Origin: Coprinus comatus
Taxonomy: Eukaryota > Basidiomycota > Agaricomycetes > Agaricales > Agaricaceae
Length of the DNA: 49,814 bases
Assembly: GCA_034638255.1 (NCBI GenBank)
Contig: JAWPGT010000122.1
Coordinates: 1-49,814 of the forward strand
Direction of reading: 5' to 3'
Both the position numbers and the translations under genes were made by a program. The notes under the pieces were generated by a model. It was not told the origin of the DNA, did not search any database, and saw nothing but the letters and a program-made list of their open reading frames with translations. This document shows positions 28,501 to 37,039 of the stretch, in pieces. Every line of letters starts with the position of its first letter. Position 1 is the first letter of the stretch.

Positions 28501-29195
28501 TTTTTAGGAACATCAATTGGGTCTTCACTGTAGCAGGTGACTTCGTTGATTGTGATGGAATTTTCTAGTTGGGAGCAGGAGATGGTTCTGGAAGATGGTG
28601 AACGCCATCGGAATGTTTTGGCAGTCCAATCAATGTCGGGATTGTACTGTTCCAAAAAGGAAAACCCTAGAATGGCAGGGTGTTTTCCAATTCCAATAAC
28701 ATAGGCATCTGTCTTGATGTTTCGTCCATCAATGATGCATTCCACAACTACTTTTTCAGTGATTGTTCCACTGATGTTTTCTGTTCCATCAACGTTCGTA
28801 ACAGCGATTGGGGGTTCCACAGGGATTCGTTGGAGGTTAAGGGAGCATGCAGTTTTCTCGGAAACGAAGTTTCCTTGAGCTCCTGAATCAATCAGGGCAT
28901 TGAGGGTGGCGATCTGGTGGGAGCGGTGATTTTGAAGGTAGATGGGTAGATAAATAGATTTTTCATTGCGGGACAGGATAAGAGGAATAACGGAAATGTT
29001 CACTGGCGGTGAATTGTCTGGTTCAGGAGAATAAATAGGGTCCGGTATGTCCATTGTTTTTGAAGTAGAGGAGTGAGTAGTACTAATGTCCGATTCATCG
29101 TCTGTAAAGGAGAGATTGTCTGAGTCTTGAGAGTCTTCATGAATCACCGAAAGGATAGCGGAGGCTGGATGGGTTCGACTTGTCGCCTTAAGCAA
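25515..29195 (-). CDS. pol: GypB pol polyprotein: protease, RT, RNase H, integrase, chromodomain (1226 codons, intact)
   Basis: A single uninterrupted frame. Residue landmarks counted from the TTG at 29195: protease D103-S-G (LIDSGAQGNF), RT motif A D409 (KMDVRLGYN), catalytic YMDD 475-478, RNase H ETDAS with D623, HSDHNNLRFW, integrase HHCC zinc site (GHPGI..CPQC, C827/C830), catalytic D862, D923 and E959 with the expected 35-residue spacing between the last two, and a C-terminal chromodomain (WEVKAIINHKRS, YLIKWKGF, TWEPEENV). The chromodomain, which targets integration to marked chromatin in characterised relatives, defines it as a chromovirus. The frame is -1 relative to gag and also open upstream of the TTG, so it is probably made by frameshift rather than its own start. 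Its stop overlaps the ORF3 start. Confidence 0.97.
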   Translation of the reverse strand: MLKATSRTHPASAILSVIHEDSQDSDNLSFTDDESDISTTHSSTSKTMDIPDPIYSPEPDNSPPVNISVIPLILSRNEKSIYLPIYLQNHRSHQIATLNALIDSGAQGNFVSEKTACSLNLQRIPVEPPIAVTNVDGTENISGTITEKVVVECIIDGRNIKTDAYVIGIGKHPAILGFSFLEQYNPDIDWTAKTFRWRSPSSRTISCSQLENSITINEVTCYSEDPIDVPKNLRIAAQSLPDTLDTGLAGRPIQINAKTSASQLISQKHAKATSSDPKEIVPRTLWKYLPVFDKKASERFPPSRPCDHRIDLKETFTPKSYKPYRLAPAEMDELKTFLDENLAKGYIRPSKSPMASPFFFVNKKDGKSLRPCQDYRYLNSHTVKNAYPIPNVSSIMDHLRGAKYFTKMDVRLGYNNVCIFDGDQWKGAFKTPFGLFEPTVMFFGMTNSPATFQAMMDRIFRDLIDKPGCTAVIVYMDDILIFSDNKQDLNKMTLEVLKRVQENDLYLKTEKCEFEKTSIEFLGMMISQNSITMSEDKLAGIAEWPTPTSQREVRKFLGFANFYQKFIRNYANITRPLNDLLCKSVAFKWTPEAEEAFNTVKDMFANGSILLTPDPHKPFHVETDASDFATGGVLCQTDDNGVTRPCAFRSKSLGPAERNYPTPDKELLAIKQAFDDWHHYLLGSPHIVTVHSDHNNLRFWQDSQKLSRRQARTWAELQKYNFVIKHKPGKEIPAADALSRRPDHNFDSAEENVDIVVLPNKLFLNATSTEPALIAQEPTLKEKQLLLAQHHDHHSAGHPGIDETLRRIQLIVKWPGMCDFITNYVKACPQCQQFKIDRNPAKPPFQPLPPSESMRVFGDIAMDLITDLPPCGKFDSILSVIDRGLSKGIILCPMLKTCTFADISRLLIDNVYKRFGTPNTIVSDRDPRFASKAAQRFFEMLQINWKPSTAYHPQTDGATERANQEIETYLSIYCNNQPNDWVDALPLLKFSYNSRPHAANKRSPLEIMTGTNPPSFPNVMEESGAPSVDDHVRKLDRFRHKALLAYQSAAKVIASHVKRPHYPTYNEGDEVYLNAKNLPIQYQSSKIKPKRQGPFKILKRKGPLTYQLLLPTSWKIYDTFHVALLKPAVQNEINPNKPSSETIPDLIDGEEHWEVKAIINHKRSRNKMKYLIKWKGFPDSENTWEPEENVSDSAKELFGEYQKNHRLSLKRAPPKKTLSTPPRRYK

Positions 29196-29203
29196 AACCC
29201 GGC

Positions 29204-30226
29204 CTAAAAATTCAAATCTTCTTCATCTTCAATCAGTGTTGATGCCACTTTCATGAAGCTTCGGAATTTGTCAATTCCATTGTTCTTCTTCTTCTTTTTG
29301 AAAGGTCTGTTTGATGAGGATGATTTCTTGTTGCGGGGTTTGGAGGATGAGGATTGATGTTTGGGGCATTCTCGGAAGAAATGTCCAGCATTTCCACAGG
29401 AGAAGCAGACACCTCGGCTACGACGTTCCTTTTGTCGTTCCGTAAGAACCATTCCAAGAATTAATTCGGCTTCATTTTCTTTGTCAGATTCTTCTGAATC
29501 GGAAGAGTCAAAATCTGGGATTCCGACTTCTTCGTATTCATCATCATTATATCGTCCAGCAGCATCAATCTCCATTGGTTCTCCTTGGGGTAGTTTGGAG
29601 ATGTTGAAGTTGTGTCTCTGATAGCTTTTTGGAGGACGAGGTTTGTGGTTGATCTGACGGATAGCTTGATCAAGTTGGGTGGCAATGGTAGTCCATTCAT
29701 CGAATGTAGTTGGTTGAGGGTAGCGAAGAGCAATGGCTTCTCAGATTTTAGGAGGGAGGGTAGAGCGGAATGAATCGACTTTGTAGGCGTCATTGTCAAT
29801 TCCAGCTAAGTCAAGAAGTTGTTTGACATTATTAACATGATCTTCCATATTTTGCCAAGGAAGCATGCAATAAGTTTTGAGCTTGTTGCAAGCATCGGCA
29901 GCTTCAGCATGGGGTTGAAAAGCTTGGTCAAGACTTGCGATGAAATCACGCCATGTTCCATATCTGTATGTTCCAGCTTCATCTTTATGAGAACTCAAGT
30001 ATTGCCTTCGGAAATGACCACAACTCCCATGAGTTAATAATTGGAGAACAACTGGTATGGCTTGTTCTGTTTGGATAGCACCATTTCGAAAGTATTTGGG
30101 TTTCGATTGTAGGGCGAGGATGATGCTATCTTTCCAATTCTCATAATGGACGGGTTTTCCATCAAACTTTTTGATTGGGATATCGAACTTTCCATTGTAG
30201 TTTTCTTCAGTAGGTTGGTCGGTCAT
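29204..30226 (-). pseudogene. gag: GypB gag (one TGA stop)
   Basis: Start chosen at the first in-frame ATG, 30226 (MTDQPTEENYNGKF), which sits just before the capsid-like KFDGKPVHYENWKDS, matching the gag start position in GypA. Downstream, MEDHVNNVKQLLDLAG is capsid-like; after an acidic stretch comes one CCHC knuckle (CFSCGNAGHFFREC) and a Lys-rich tail. TGA at 29741-29743 (ATC TGA GAA, CGA expected) breaks it. It ends GAA GAT TTG AAT TTT TAG; pol follows in the -1 frame, and the TTT before the stop could re-pair after a -1 slip. An ATG-less open frame continues upstream to about 30520. Confidence 0.88.
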
Positions 30227-30849
30227 TCTGGAGGGAGGACGAGCTGGGTTTCTGGGTGTAGGTGATTGAGCACGAGAGTGGGTTTGTGAATTTGAGTGGA
30301 TAGAAGTGTCGTCAGGTGATGAGGGATTGGGATTGGGAGGATGAGTTCGGATAGGTGATGATGTAGGGAATAGATCTAGAGCAATGATCTTGTCGCGAAC
30401 TGCGTTTCTGAGGTTTGCAAGTTCGTTGCTGTAGAATAGAGTTTTGGTTTTGTCGACTTCGATATCAGTTGTAAGGTTGGGGTTTTCAACAGTGGGTTGA
30501 TAGAGTCCGTCAACTACCAAGTATAGGTTGTAGGTGTTGACTCGGATAAGAAGTGAGGTGGATTTATAGGGTAGTAGGAATCGGAAGATGTAGTGGATGT
30601 CGGCAGCGATTTGAGAACTTCCTGCTTCGTTGAGTTCTTGAAATCATTTCCAGGTATCAACAAGGCAACTCTGGGATTCGTACGGCGGAGTCAAAGAGAT
30701 CAGCTAGTTCTTGTTCGTTTGCGTCTCTGGATATGGGTGGTTGTCTGGAAGACGAGGGAGTGGAAGAGGAAATTCGGTGGGAGGCAATTGTGGAAACTTG
30801 GGGTGCTGCTTGCTAAAGGCAGCCCTTCTTCTTTAAGAGGGTATGTTCT

Positions 30850-30947
30850 CAGCCACTACTTGCTTAAGGTAGACCTGCTCGACGGCGAGGTGTGTTATCA
30901 GCTACTACTTGCTTAAGGTAGTCCTGCTCGACGGCGAGGTATGTTAT
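30850..30947 (-). repeat. 49-bp tandem repeat in the GypB leader (two near-identical units)
   Basis: Units at 30850-30898 and 30899-30947 share ACTTGCTTAAGGTAG and CCTGCTCGACGGCGAGGT and differ at very few bases; a more degenerate third unit precedes them (about 30800-30849). Position, some 240-340 nt after the 5' LTR, is comparable to the GypA leader repeats. Confidence 0.85.
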
Positions 30948-31173
30948 CAGCCCAGATCTTGATCCTATGCGTGAGGGTTTGTGCTAGTTTTCCAAATAAT
31001 GACGGTTGCGGGTTAGGCGGTTGTCAAAGGAATAAAAGCAAGGGGTTGCAGAGACTCTGATTAGGAGTTCGCACGAAGTTGGGTTGGGGAGGGTGACGAG
31101 TGCAGAGACCTGGGTTAGAGGTTCGCGGAGGAAGACGATGACAGATATCCGGGTTAGGGATTCGTCGAGTTGT

Positions 31174-31183
31174 AGCTTAATAC
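31174..31183 (-). other. Candidate self-primer binding site of GypB
   Basis: In element sense the bases after the 5' LTR are TT then GTATTAAGCT (10 nt). The reverse complement AGCTTAATAC occurs in LTR E (31443-31452 on the complementary strand), exactly 35 nt after the start of its TATAAATA box, the same 2-nt spacer and 35-nt distance as in GypA. Confidence 0.72.
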
Positions 31184-31185
31184 AA

Positions 31186-31715
31186 TGTTATGATCTTGCC
31201 TATACCTCCGTTTCGGTATAGACGATGCTACGATGGACCTCTTCAAGGTGCTCGTAGGAGGAGAACGTCTACTCTTACTGAGACCACTTTCGGGGGACGA
31301 CCTCCACAGTACTCAGACTGTAGATCACAGGTGTTCCTTACTAATAAGTCGTTCGTGCAAGAGTTAGAGCTGACTCCGAGTTCTGGGGTTATCAGGCAGA
31401 GGACAGAGAGCGAGATAGCAGAGAGAACTAGAGAGGCAACGAGTATTAAGCTGAAGCTTAATCTCTGTCGCTGTCCATGTATTTATACAACTACGAGTAC
31501 AGGTTGCAGGCTATGCTTGATACATGTGAGACAGGAGAGTGAAACTATCTACAGCTGAAACAGTGAGTAAAACGACAAGTGGAAGTCCGTAGAAAGTACT
31601 AGTCCGAGGCTATACGAAACAGTAGTCCAAGGCTATGTGAAACGAGTAAGAGAAAGTACACTATCGTCCATCATTAGTTCTAATGATTAGTCGTGATAAA
31701 TATGAAACCGTAACA
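31186..31715 (-). repeat. LTR E (5' LTR of GypB), 530 bp
   Basis: In element sense TGTTACGGTTTC .. GATCATAACA. It has TATAAATA in the stretch GTTGTATAAATACATGG and, 35 nt on, a palindrome ATTAAGCT-TC-AGCTTAAT overlapping the predicted transcript start. It retains more CG dinucleotides than LTR D. Confidence 0.94.
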
Positions 31716-31925
31716 ATTGCATTAACGTATATAAACCTTGTAGTAGTTGCATTATATACTTAAGTTCTTTTCTACCTCAACAACCACCCTCAGTAAGTCT
31801 AAGTCGTACCTACCTTAGCATACATGCTACGCTCTTGTTTTAACAATCGTAAGTTTTTCACTCCAATGTTCTTGCTACACAATTGAGGCCCTCAATTCTC
31901 ATGTAGATTACTCGTCAAATCCACC

Positions 31926-33887
31926 AATATCGGAACAAGCTTGCCCTAAAAGCTATCGAGGTCGTATATGCATACTATTTGCACACTGTTGATGGAAACG
32001 TCTCTTTGGATGATGAGGGGTCATACGATGAATTTGCAACATGGGCAGAGTACATGTTAGAGGATGATCGTTTTCTCTGGCGCAGTACTGAAAAATCAAG
32101 GCCTGGATCAGTGAATTGACTAATATGCCTTTCTTTTTCAGTGTATCTAATCTTGTGAAATGTAACAAACAGATGGTAGCAAAATCGGGTGGTATGCAAC
32201 ACTCCCTTGTGTTGCAAACCTTCTCTGCCCACTATTCTAGTGTAACTCTCATCCCAACACCTTCTTTGGATTCAGAAATCAAAGATCCACGTGCTGGTCT
32301 TGCACTTGCAGCAGTGGCAGTAAGTTGGTTTATATAGACACATATATATATATATATATATACTAACTTAATCAATCTACAATAGCTCCTCCGTGCTATT
32401 ACACTCTTCAGTCGCAAGCTCATCACCCAGAAAGCAACGAAGAATCCCAACGTATTCAGGTTCTATACCTTACGATCCCACAATCCCAACCGAGGTACTT
32501 GGTCGACGATTACAACTGATTTCTCACAAGAAAATTGGGGTTTGCGGACCGAAGAATATTTTGCAGGTATAGAAAAATTGGGTAAAGGGAAGATCAGAGA
32601 TATCCTCAAAGAATCACGCCAGTACAGTTGCCGCCGTCAAAACCGAGAACATGAAGTAGATCAAAAGACGCCATCAAGAGTAGCTAAACTCGAGGCTTGT
32701 GTAAATATGTTTGACTCAGACCCTGAGTCTAGTTATGAGGACGTGATAGAAAATGGCCAGCAAGAAGTGGAAGAGGGAGTAGTTGTATCTGGGAAGGCCA
32801 GGAATTTTGGTGAGTCCATTTGTAACCTTGTCAGGAAATCATACTCTATATTATTGTATAGATAAATCTAAGTACTCAAAACACTACAACAAAGTGTATA
32901 CCCAGCCTACCACCAGCGGAAGCAATGTTCGGTTAACCATCTCCAGTAGCACATCACATGTTGACATGGGCAATACTAGTACTTGGTATGTCAGCAATTA
33001 CTCTATTATAGCTTTTATTAGTACTAAAACTGGCATTCTAGTGGTGGTACTAGTCATGAAATGTACATTTCCTGTCACCCCTGAACTTGAACAAAAACTC
33101 ATTCAAAACATAGTACTCAACGCTTGAAAGTCTCAAGTACCAAGGACTCTGAGTTGTAAGTATCTATTCACCTACTACACATTAAATTATGGTAACAAGA
33201 ATGTGTTTTACAGTAGCTTAAACAGCTTCCATCCTCCATCCTTGAATTCTCGCAATGTCAACTTGTATGTACCAATGGTTGTATATTATTGTTATATTCA
33301 CTGTTTGCTAACAAAAGCCCGGTCAAAATATAGGAGTGCTCAACCCTCAAAGGCCTCTGGTATTGGACAAACGTACGTATATCCATTTTCTATTAGATTA
33401 CCATGGTAACAAGAATGCCTTACAGCTGCTTGGTCAGTTTATATCCTCCACCCTCGAATTCTCTTAATACAAACCCGTAAGTATTAGTGGTACTTACATT
33501 CGTTATACTAACTTCGAATATGTTTGAATCTCTAGGAACAAACTTACTGTCCCCGATACACACTTCCATTCCCTGACATCTAATCTTCATAACGAAATTG
33601 AAGTCCCATGGCATTCGATGGCACAAGAATCTAAGGTTCAGAATCAGATGGAGGTGGATAATAGCGAGGGTCACGAGTACATGGATGAGAGAGAATATGC
33701 ACAGTACTACTCAAAGGGATTTGAGTCTCAAGTGGATGACTCAGATGTGATGCAGAGTGAGCTGTCTTATAAGACAGAAGGAGAATATAATGGACATGAT
33801 GTAGGAAGCTCCGAAATTGACAACGAATCCATTGACAAGAACTTTGCACAAGAATATTTCGAGACACTTGTGGATACTGATTTTTAG
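31926..33887 (+). pseudogene. 3' exons of the gene split by GypB (agaricomycete multicopy-type protein)
   Basis: After GypB, coding exons resume on the + strand: NKLALKAIEVVYAYYL and FATWAEYMLEDDRFLWR, then KSGGMQHSLVLQTFSAHY and DPRAGLALAAVA; a short AT-rich intron (GTAAGT..ACAATAG, about 32319-32384); LLRAITLFSRKLIT, RFYTLRSHNPNRGTWS, TTDFSQENWGLRTEEYF, and a charged tail. Further small exons appear to follow, ending with an acidic stretch that stops at 33887 (LVDTDF). I do not recognise a named domain. Joining to the exon at 22516 is inferred from strand, the GTATGT donor and the usual length of such proteins. 31716-31925 probably holds intron and small exons. The gene cannot be made as is, given two stops in exon 1. 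Confidence 0.55.
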
Positions 33888-34169
33888 TAATGTACAAGGT
33901 ATATTAGATAATTGGTAGTAGGTACAACAATAGTATGTGATGGACTCACAAATGTGTGAATTCGAGGCCAAATAAATGGCTTTGTATAATATTCAGAAAC
34001 ATTTTATGTGGTATATATTTTATTTTAATATTTTAATTGTATCTTTCTTGTTCAACTTGAAATTACTTAGATATACTTTTTCGACCTTGGGTTACACCTT
34101 TGTTCTCCTTGGAAAGGTAAATAAATAATAAATAATAAATGAAAGATATTTTATATAATGAAAAAAAGA

Positions 34170-34375
34170 AACCTCAAGTAGCCTAAAGGCTTTCCAAGGT
34201 TATCTAAGGTAGAGGTCCTACTTGGACTACCTTGGAAACACCTTGTATCAAGGATGTCCAAGGTAATCGAAGAAAAAAGGTCTCATCCTTGGACAACCTT
34301 GAACTACCTTGGAAAGTTTTCCAAGGTAGTTCAAGGTAATCTAAGGTAATCTAAGGTATTCTAAGGGCATTCCCC
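34170..34375. repeat. CCAAGGTA/TACCTTGG-rich palindromic repeat
   Basis: The motif CCAAGGT or its complement recurs many times in about 200 bp, in both orientations. It includes a perfect inverted repeat with 20-bp arms and a 2-bp centre (34296-34315 and 34318-34337, arm CCTTGAACTACCTTGGAAA plus one base). It ends with short GGTAATCTAA-type direct repeats. Such a structure could be the end of a foldback or terminal-inverted-repeat element; it adjoins a DDE transposase relic. Confidence 0.8.
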
Positions 34376-34389
34376 TTTTCCTGATGAAA

Positions 34390-34860
34390 CCATGATGATA
34401 AGCATATATAAACCTGCACGCTCGTTTAGTGAAGCTACGATCATTAATCAGTTAGACAATATATATTGACCACAATAAATACACAAACTTTCGTATGGTT
34501 TGAAGAGGTATTGTAGCAAGTGAAGAGAGCATGTTCTTCTCAAGTATATCATCTCATGATGATAGAGGGTACTTGCGATAGATCCGTTTTGAGTATCCCC
34601 AGCACTGTTCTATAGGATTGAGTTCACAGTGGTATTTTGGTAGAAATAACACCTGAAACCCTCTTCGCTCACACACAAGTTCAAGTGCTGTGGGCTGATC
34701 TCAGAAATCAGGCTGGTTATATAGAATCTGTCTTTGACAGCACATTGTAGCACCATAGGGGCAGCGGTCACATGAATCTAGAATAATCCCCAAGGTGTTC
34801 AAAATATGCCTCAACTGGGGACTTTTTACAAAAAGTATTCCTGCCAAGATGTTCCTAATA
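34390..34860 (-). pseudogene. Tc1/mariner-like (DDE_3-type) transposase fragment
   Basis: On the minus strand one reads DSCDRCPYGATMCCQR, QILYNQPDF, a TGA, DQPTALELVCERRGFQV, LFLPKYHCELNPIEQCWGY, SKRIYRKYPLSS, two stops, then DDILEKNMLSSL, ATIPLQTIRKF and a weak C-terminal match (KRACRFIYAYHHGF). The PKYHCELNPIEQCWGY block is the conserved C-terminal part of a widespread fungal DDE superfamily transposase. Only the C-terminal third is present and several stops interrupt it, so it is a dead remnant. 34861-35766 holds no recognisable gene, only an 18-base T run near 35180 and AT-rich sequence. Confidence 0.85.
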
Positions 34861-35605
34861 TCTCTAACAAGAATCTCTCAGAAACAATTTTTCAATAAAT
34901 GCTGAGACTGTGTAATAATTTGGCAAAATGTATTTTTCTTGAGATTTGTGTCACGCTTTTGGTGTGTGGGAATGCTAAGGTGGGGTTGAATCTGTAGGTC
35001 GCCTATCTTAGTAAATATACTCACCCTCTTCAGTTGCATTTACATTGCATACACCCATGCAGAGACTGTAGTCGAACTCTAGTTTGTCTTGGCTCCAATG
35101 TCCATCAATCTTCTTATTTCCCATCAGGTCCTTTTATCCAAATTGCTCCCACAATGGCGTCCCAATTGTATCCTGGACTTTTTTTTTTTTTTTTTTTTCA
35201 AACGCTGATGCTCAGAAGAAAAGAATCTTCACTGGTTCTTTGAAACTCCAAACCTCAAGCACTCATGGTTATACAGTATGTATACGTACAACTTGGTAAT
35301 CATGATTAGCTTATTTTTTTATTTATTCCGGTATACAGTACTTGTATGTGTACGAAATCCTATTTGTGTTGATGTACAACAAAAATGTCAGCAGGGCAGA
35401 GAGAAAAATTATTGTAAGCATCCTCTACTTTTCGTTTTTTGTGTTTTGTCTCTTCCAATTTCTTCATCACATGGCCTGTGGGCAGTGAATCATAAGTATA
35501 TATTAATATTTTGCACTTTGTATTTCGAATTATTCACAGGGATGTGGGTTGGTTGCAGTGATATGATCACATTTAGGGTGCTGGTGCTAAGTAAGACTGC
35601 TTCTT

Positions 35606-35617
35606 TATATATATAAA
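35606..35617 (+). promoter_or_regulatory. TATA-like element upstream of P450 copy 1
   Basis: TATATATAAAG lies about 150 bp before the ATG at 35767. P450 copy 2 has a similar TATATAAAGG about 100 bp before its ATG. Confidence 0.4.
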
Positions 35618-35766
35618 GAGTGGGTGGTTTTGACATACTTCCTGAGTCTTCCATTCCCTTCTTTCCATCTCTACACTACACATTCCAATTTTCAGTGGCT
35701 ACTAACAGTATTGGCGGAACGATATAGGAATAGTTGATTACTCCAAGGGCAGTGAAAAGAAACAAG

Positions 35767-36334
35767 ATGGTACAAGGGGTAGTTATTTTGTTAACTCAAG
35801 GCCTTTTCATGTATACTGCTTCTATGGTTTTGTGGAAGTTGATTAGGAAGTTTATGTTTAAACATGCTTTGGATGATATTGAGGGTCCTTTATCACCTTT
35901 GTTTTTGACTGGTATGTGTTCACCCGATCTTTACTCTATTCATTTTCATCTTTGGCTTTTTCGCTAATTGATTTCTATGGGGGTGAATAGGTAACATTCA
36001 ACAAATCTTCAGTCAAAATGCTTGGCCTTTCCTTGAAGAAATTATCCAACAATGTACGTTTACATTTTTTTTTTCTATTGGCGCATTGCAATTGTTGGTT
36101 AGTTATGAAAAATTGAAATCAATGGTGTCTATAGATGGGAGTGTGTTTAAAGTTAGAGGACTTTTAGGGGTGAGTAATATATTTACTTTAACCTTCTTAT
36201 GGTTATCTCTCAACTCCAAGGGGGATCTCATTTCTAACTTCTTACTATTAGGAACGTTATTTATTTTTACATGATCCAAAAGCTCTACACCATATCCTTG
36301 TGAAAGATCAATATGTATATGAGGCATTGCTTAC
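35767..36334 (+). pseudogene. Cytochrome P450 copy 1: 5' fragment only
   Basis: Exons encode an N-terminal membrane anchor (MVQGVVILLTQGLFMY), DDIEGPLSP (the proline-rich hinge, compare DDIPGPPSP in copy 2), FSQNAWPFLEE, GSVFKVRGLLG and RYLFLHDPKALHHILVKDQYVYEA. Introns: GTATGT at 35912 to AG at 35990, another after IIQQ (about 36053) and one after RGLLG (36170 to 36252). The gene stops abruptly at YEA, where copies 2 and 3 continue to the C, I and K helices and the heme loop. The break coincides with a hairpin-rich insertion. No heme-binding or catalytic part remains. Confidence 0.88.
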
Positions 36335-36560
36335 TTCTGAGCGCTGAAGCGCTGAGGATCAGAAGTTCACAACAAAAGCTAATTCGGGCTGGTATCCTCT
36401 GTCCGTAAGTACTGCTAGGTGATAATAAAATACACTGTGCCAGTGGCTTGGTAATCCACACAGATTATCAAGTACTAGCGAGTATTTATCCAAGCTTTAC
36501 TTTACTCACGAGCGTGGGTCTCAGAGTAAAGTTTAGCGAGCCACCCACACAGTGAATAAG
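36333..36560. repeat. Hairpin-rich sequence at the P450 breakpoint
   Basis: Starts with a nested palindrome (ACTTCTGA..TCAGAAGT, 36333-36366, with GCGCT/AGCGC inside) and later has ACTTTACTC..GAGTAAAGT (about 36502-36535). Origin unknown; a small non-autonomous transposon is one option. From 36561 to 36940 nothing else is recognised. Confidence 0.45.
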
Positions 36561-36940
36561 ATAAAACAAAATGTATATGACCACATCCATGGTTCGAATC
36601 AGGAAGATGGTGCTTTTATGATGAATTATTAGAATAAAAAATGGCTGCTGCATTTATCCTCTTTTCTAACCAAAGGATCATTGAGCGATAATGATCACTT
36701 GGAATGAGAATTCTGAATCTTGGCTCCTGTGATTGGCTTTCTCGGCGTCACGAACATATCCGGATGAAAGTTATTTTTATATAGCCTGTATGCCTGAATC
36801 CTCCGGGCACAATAGTATCGACGGGTAGAGTCGGTTTTCTATTAGTATTGATTTAGTGTATTTATAGAGAGTTGTGATAGCTGTTGACATGACTGAGACG
36901 GGTTGAGCCGACTCTCGTGCAGTGTGGCGTATGCAGACGG

Positions 36941-36950
36941 TATATAAAGG
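36941..36950 (+). promoter_or_regulatory. TATA box of P450 copy 2
   Basis: TATATAAAGG, about 100 bp before the ATG at 37040. Confidence 0.5.
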
Positions 36951-37039
36951 AGGTATGTAGTGTATATGTTAACTGTACCATTTTTTTCCTCCTTTAGGTT
37001 TGGTAAATCTCTTGTACTCATTGGCCAACATCCGGAAAG

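Larger units (their letters stand above)
22829..31715 (-). mobile_element. GypB: second Ty3/Gypsy chromovirus family, 8887 bp
   Basis: Two 530-bp LTRs (22829-23358 and 31186-31715), gag, a complete pol with chromodomain, and a third ORF, all on the minus strand. LTR ends TGTTA..CATAACA in element sense. The flanking pentamers differ (GTATC left, ATTGC right), so no target duplication is visible. LTRs differ at roughly 30 positions, mostly transitions at CpG sites. It seems to lie in an intron of the gene starting at 22516. Confidence 0.95.

Noticed and set aside
32340..32365. ATATAT microsatellite
   Set aside because: It lies inside a normal-looking intron (GTAAGT..ACAATAG) and needs no further explanation.
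36590..36602. B-box-like GGTTCGAATC as part of a tRNA or SINE
   Set aside because: No A box or cloverleaf upstream; the motif alone is too short.
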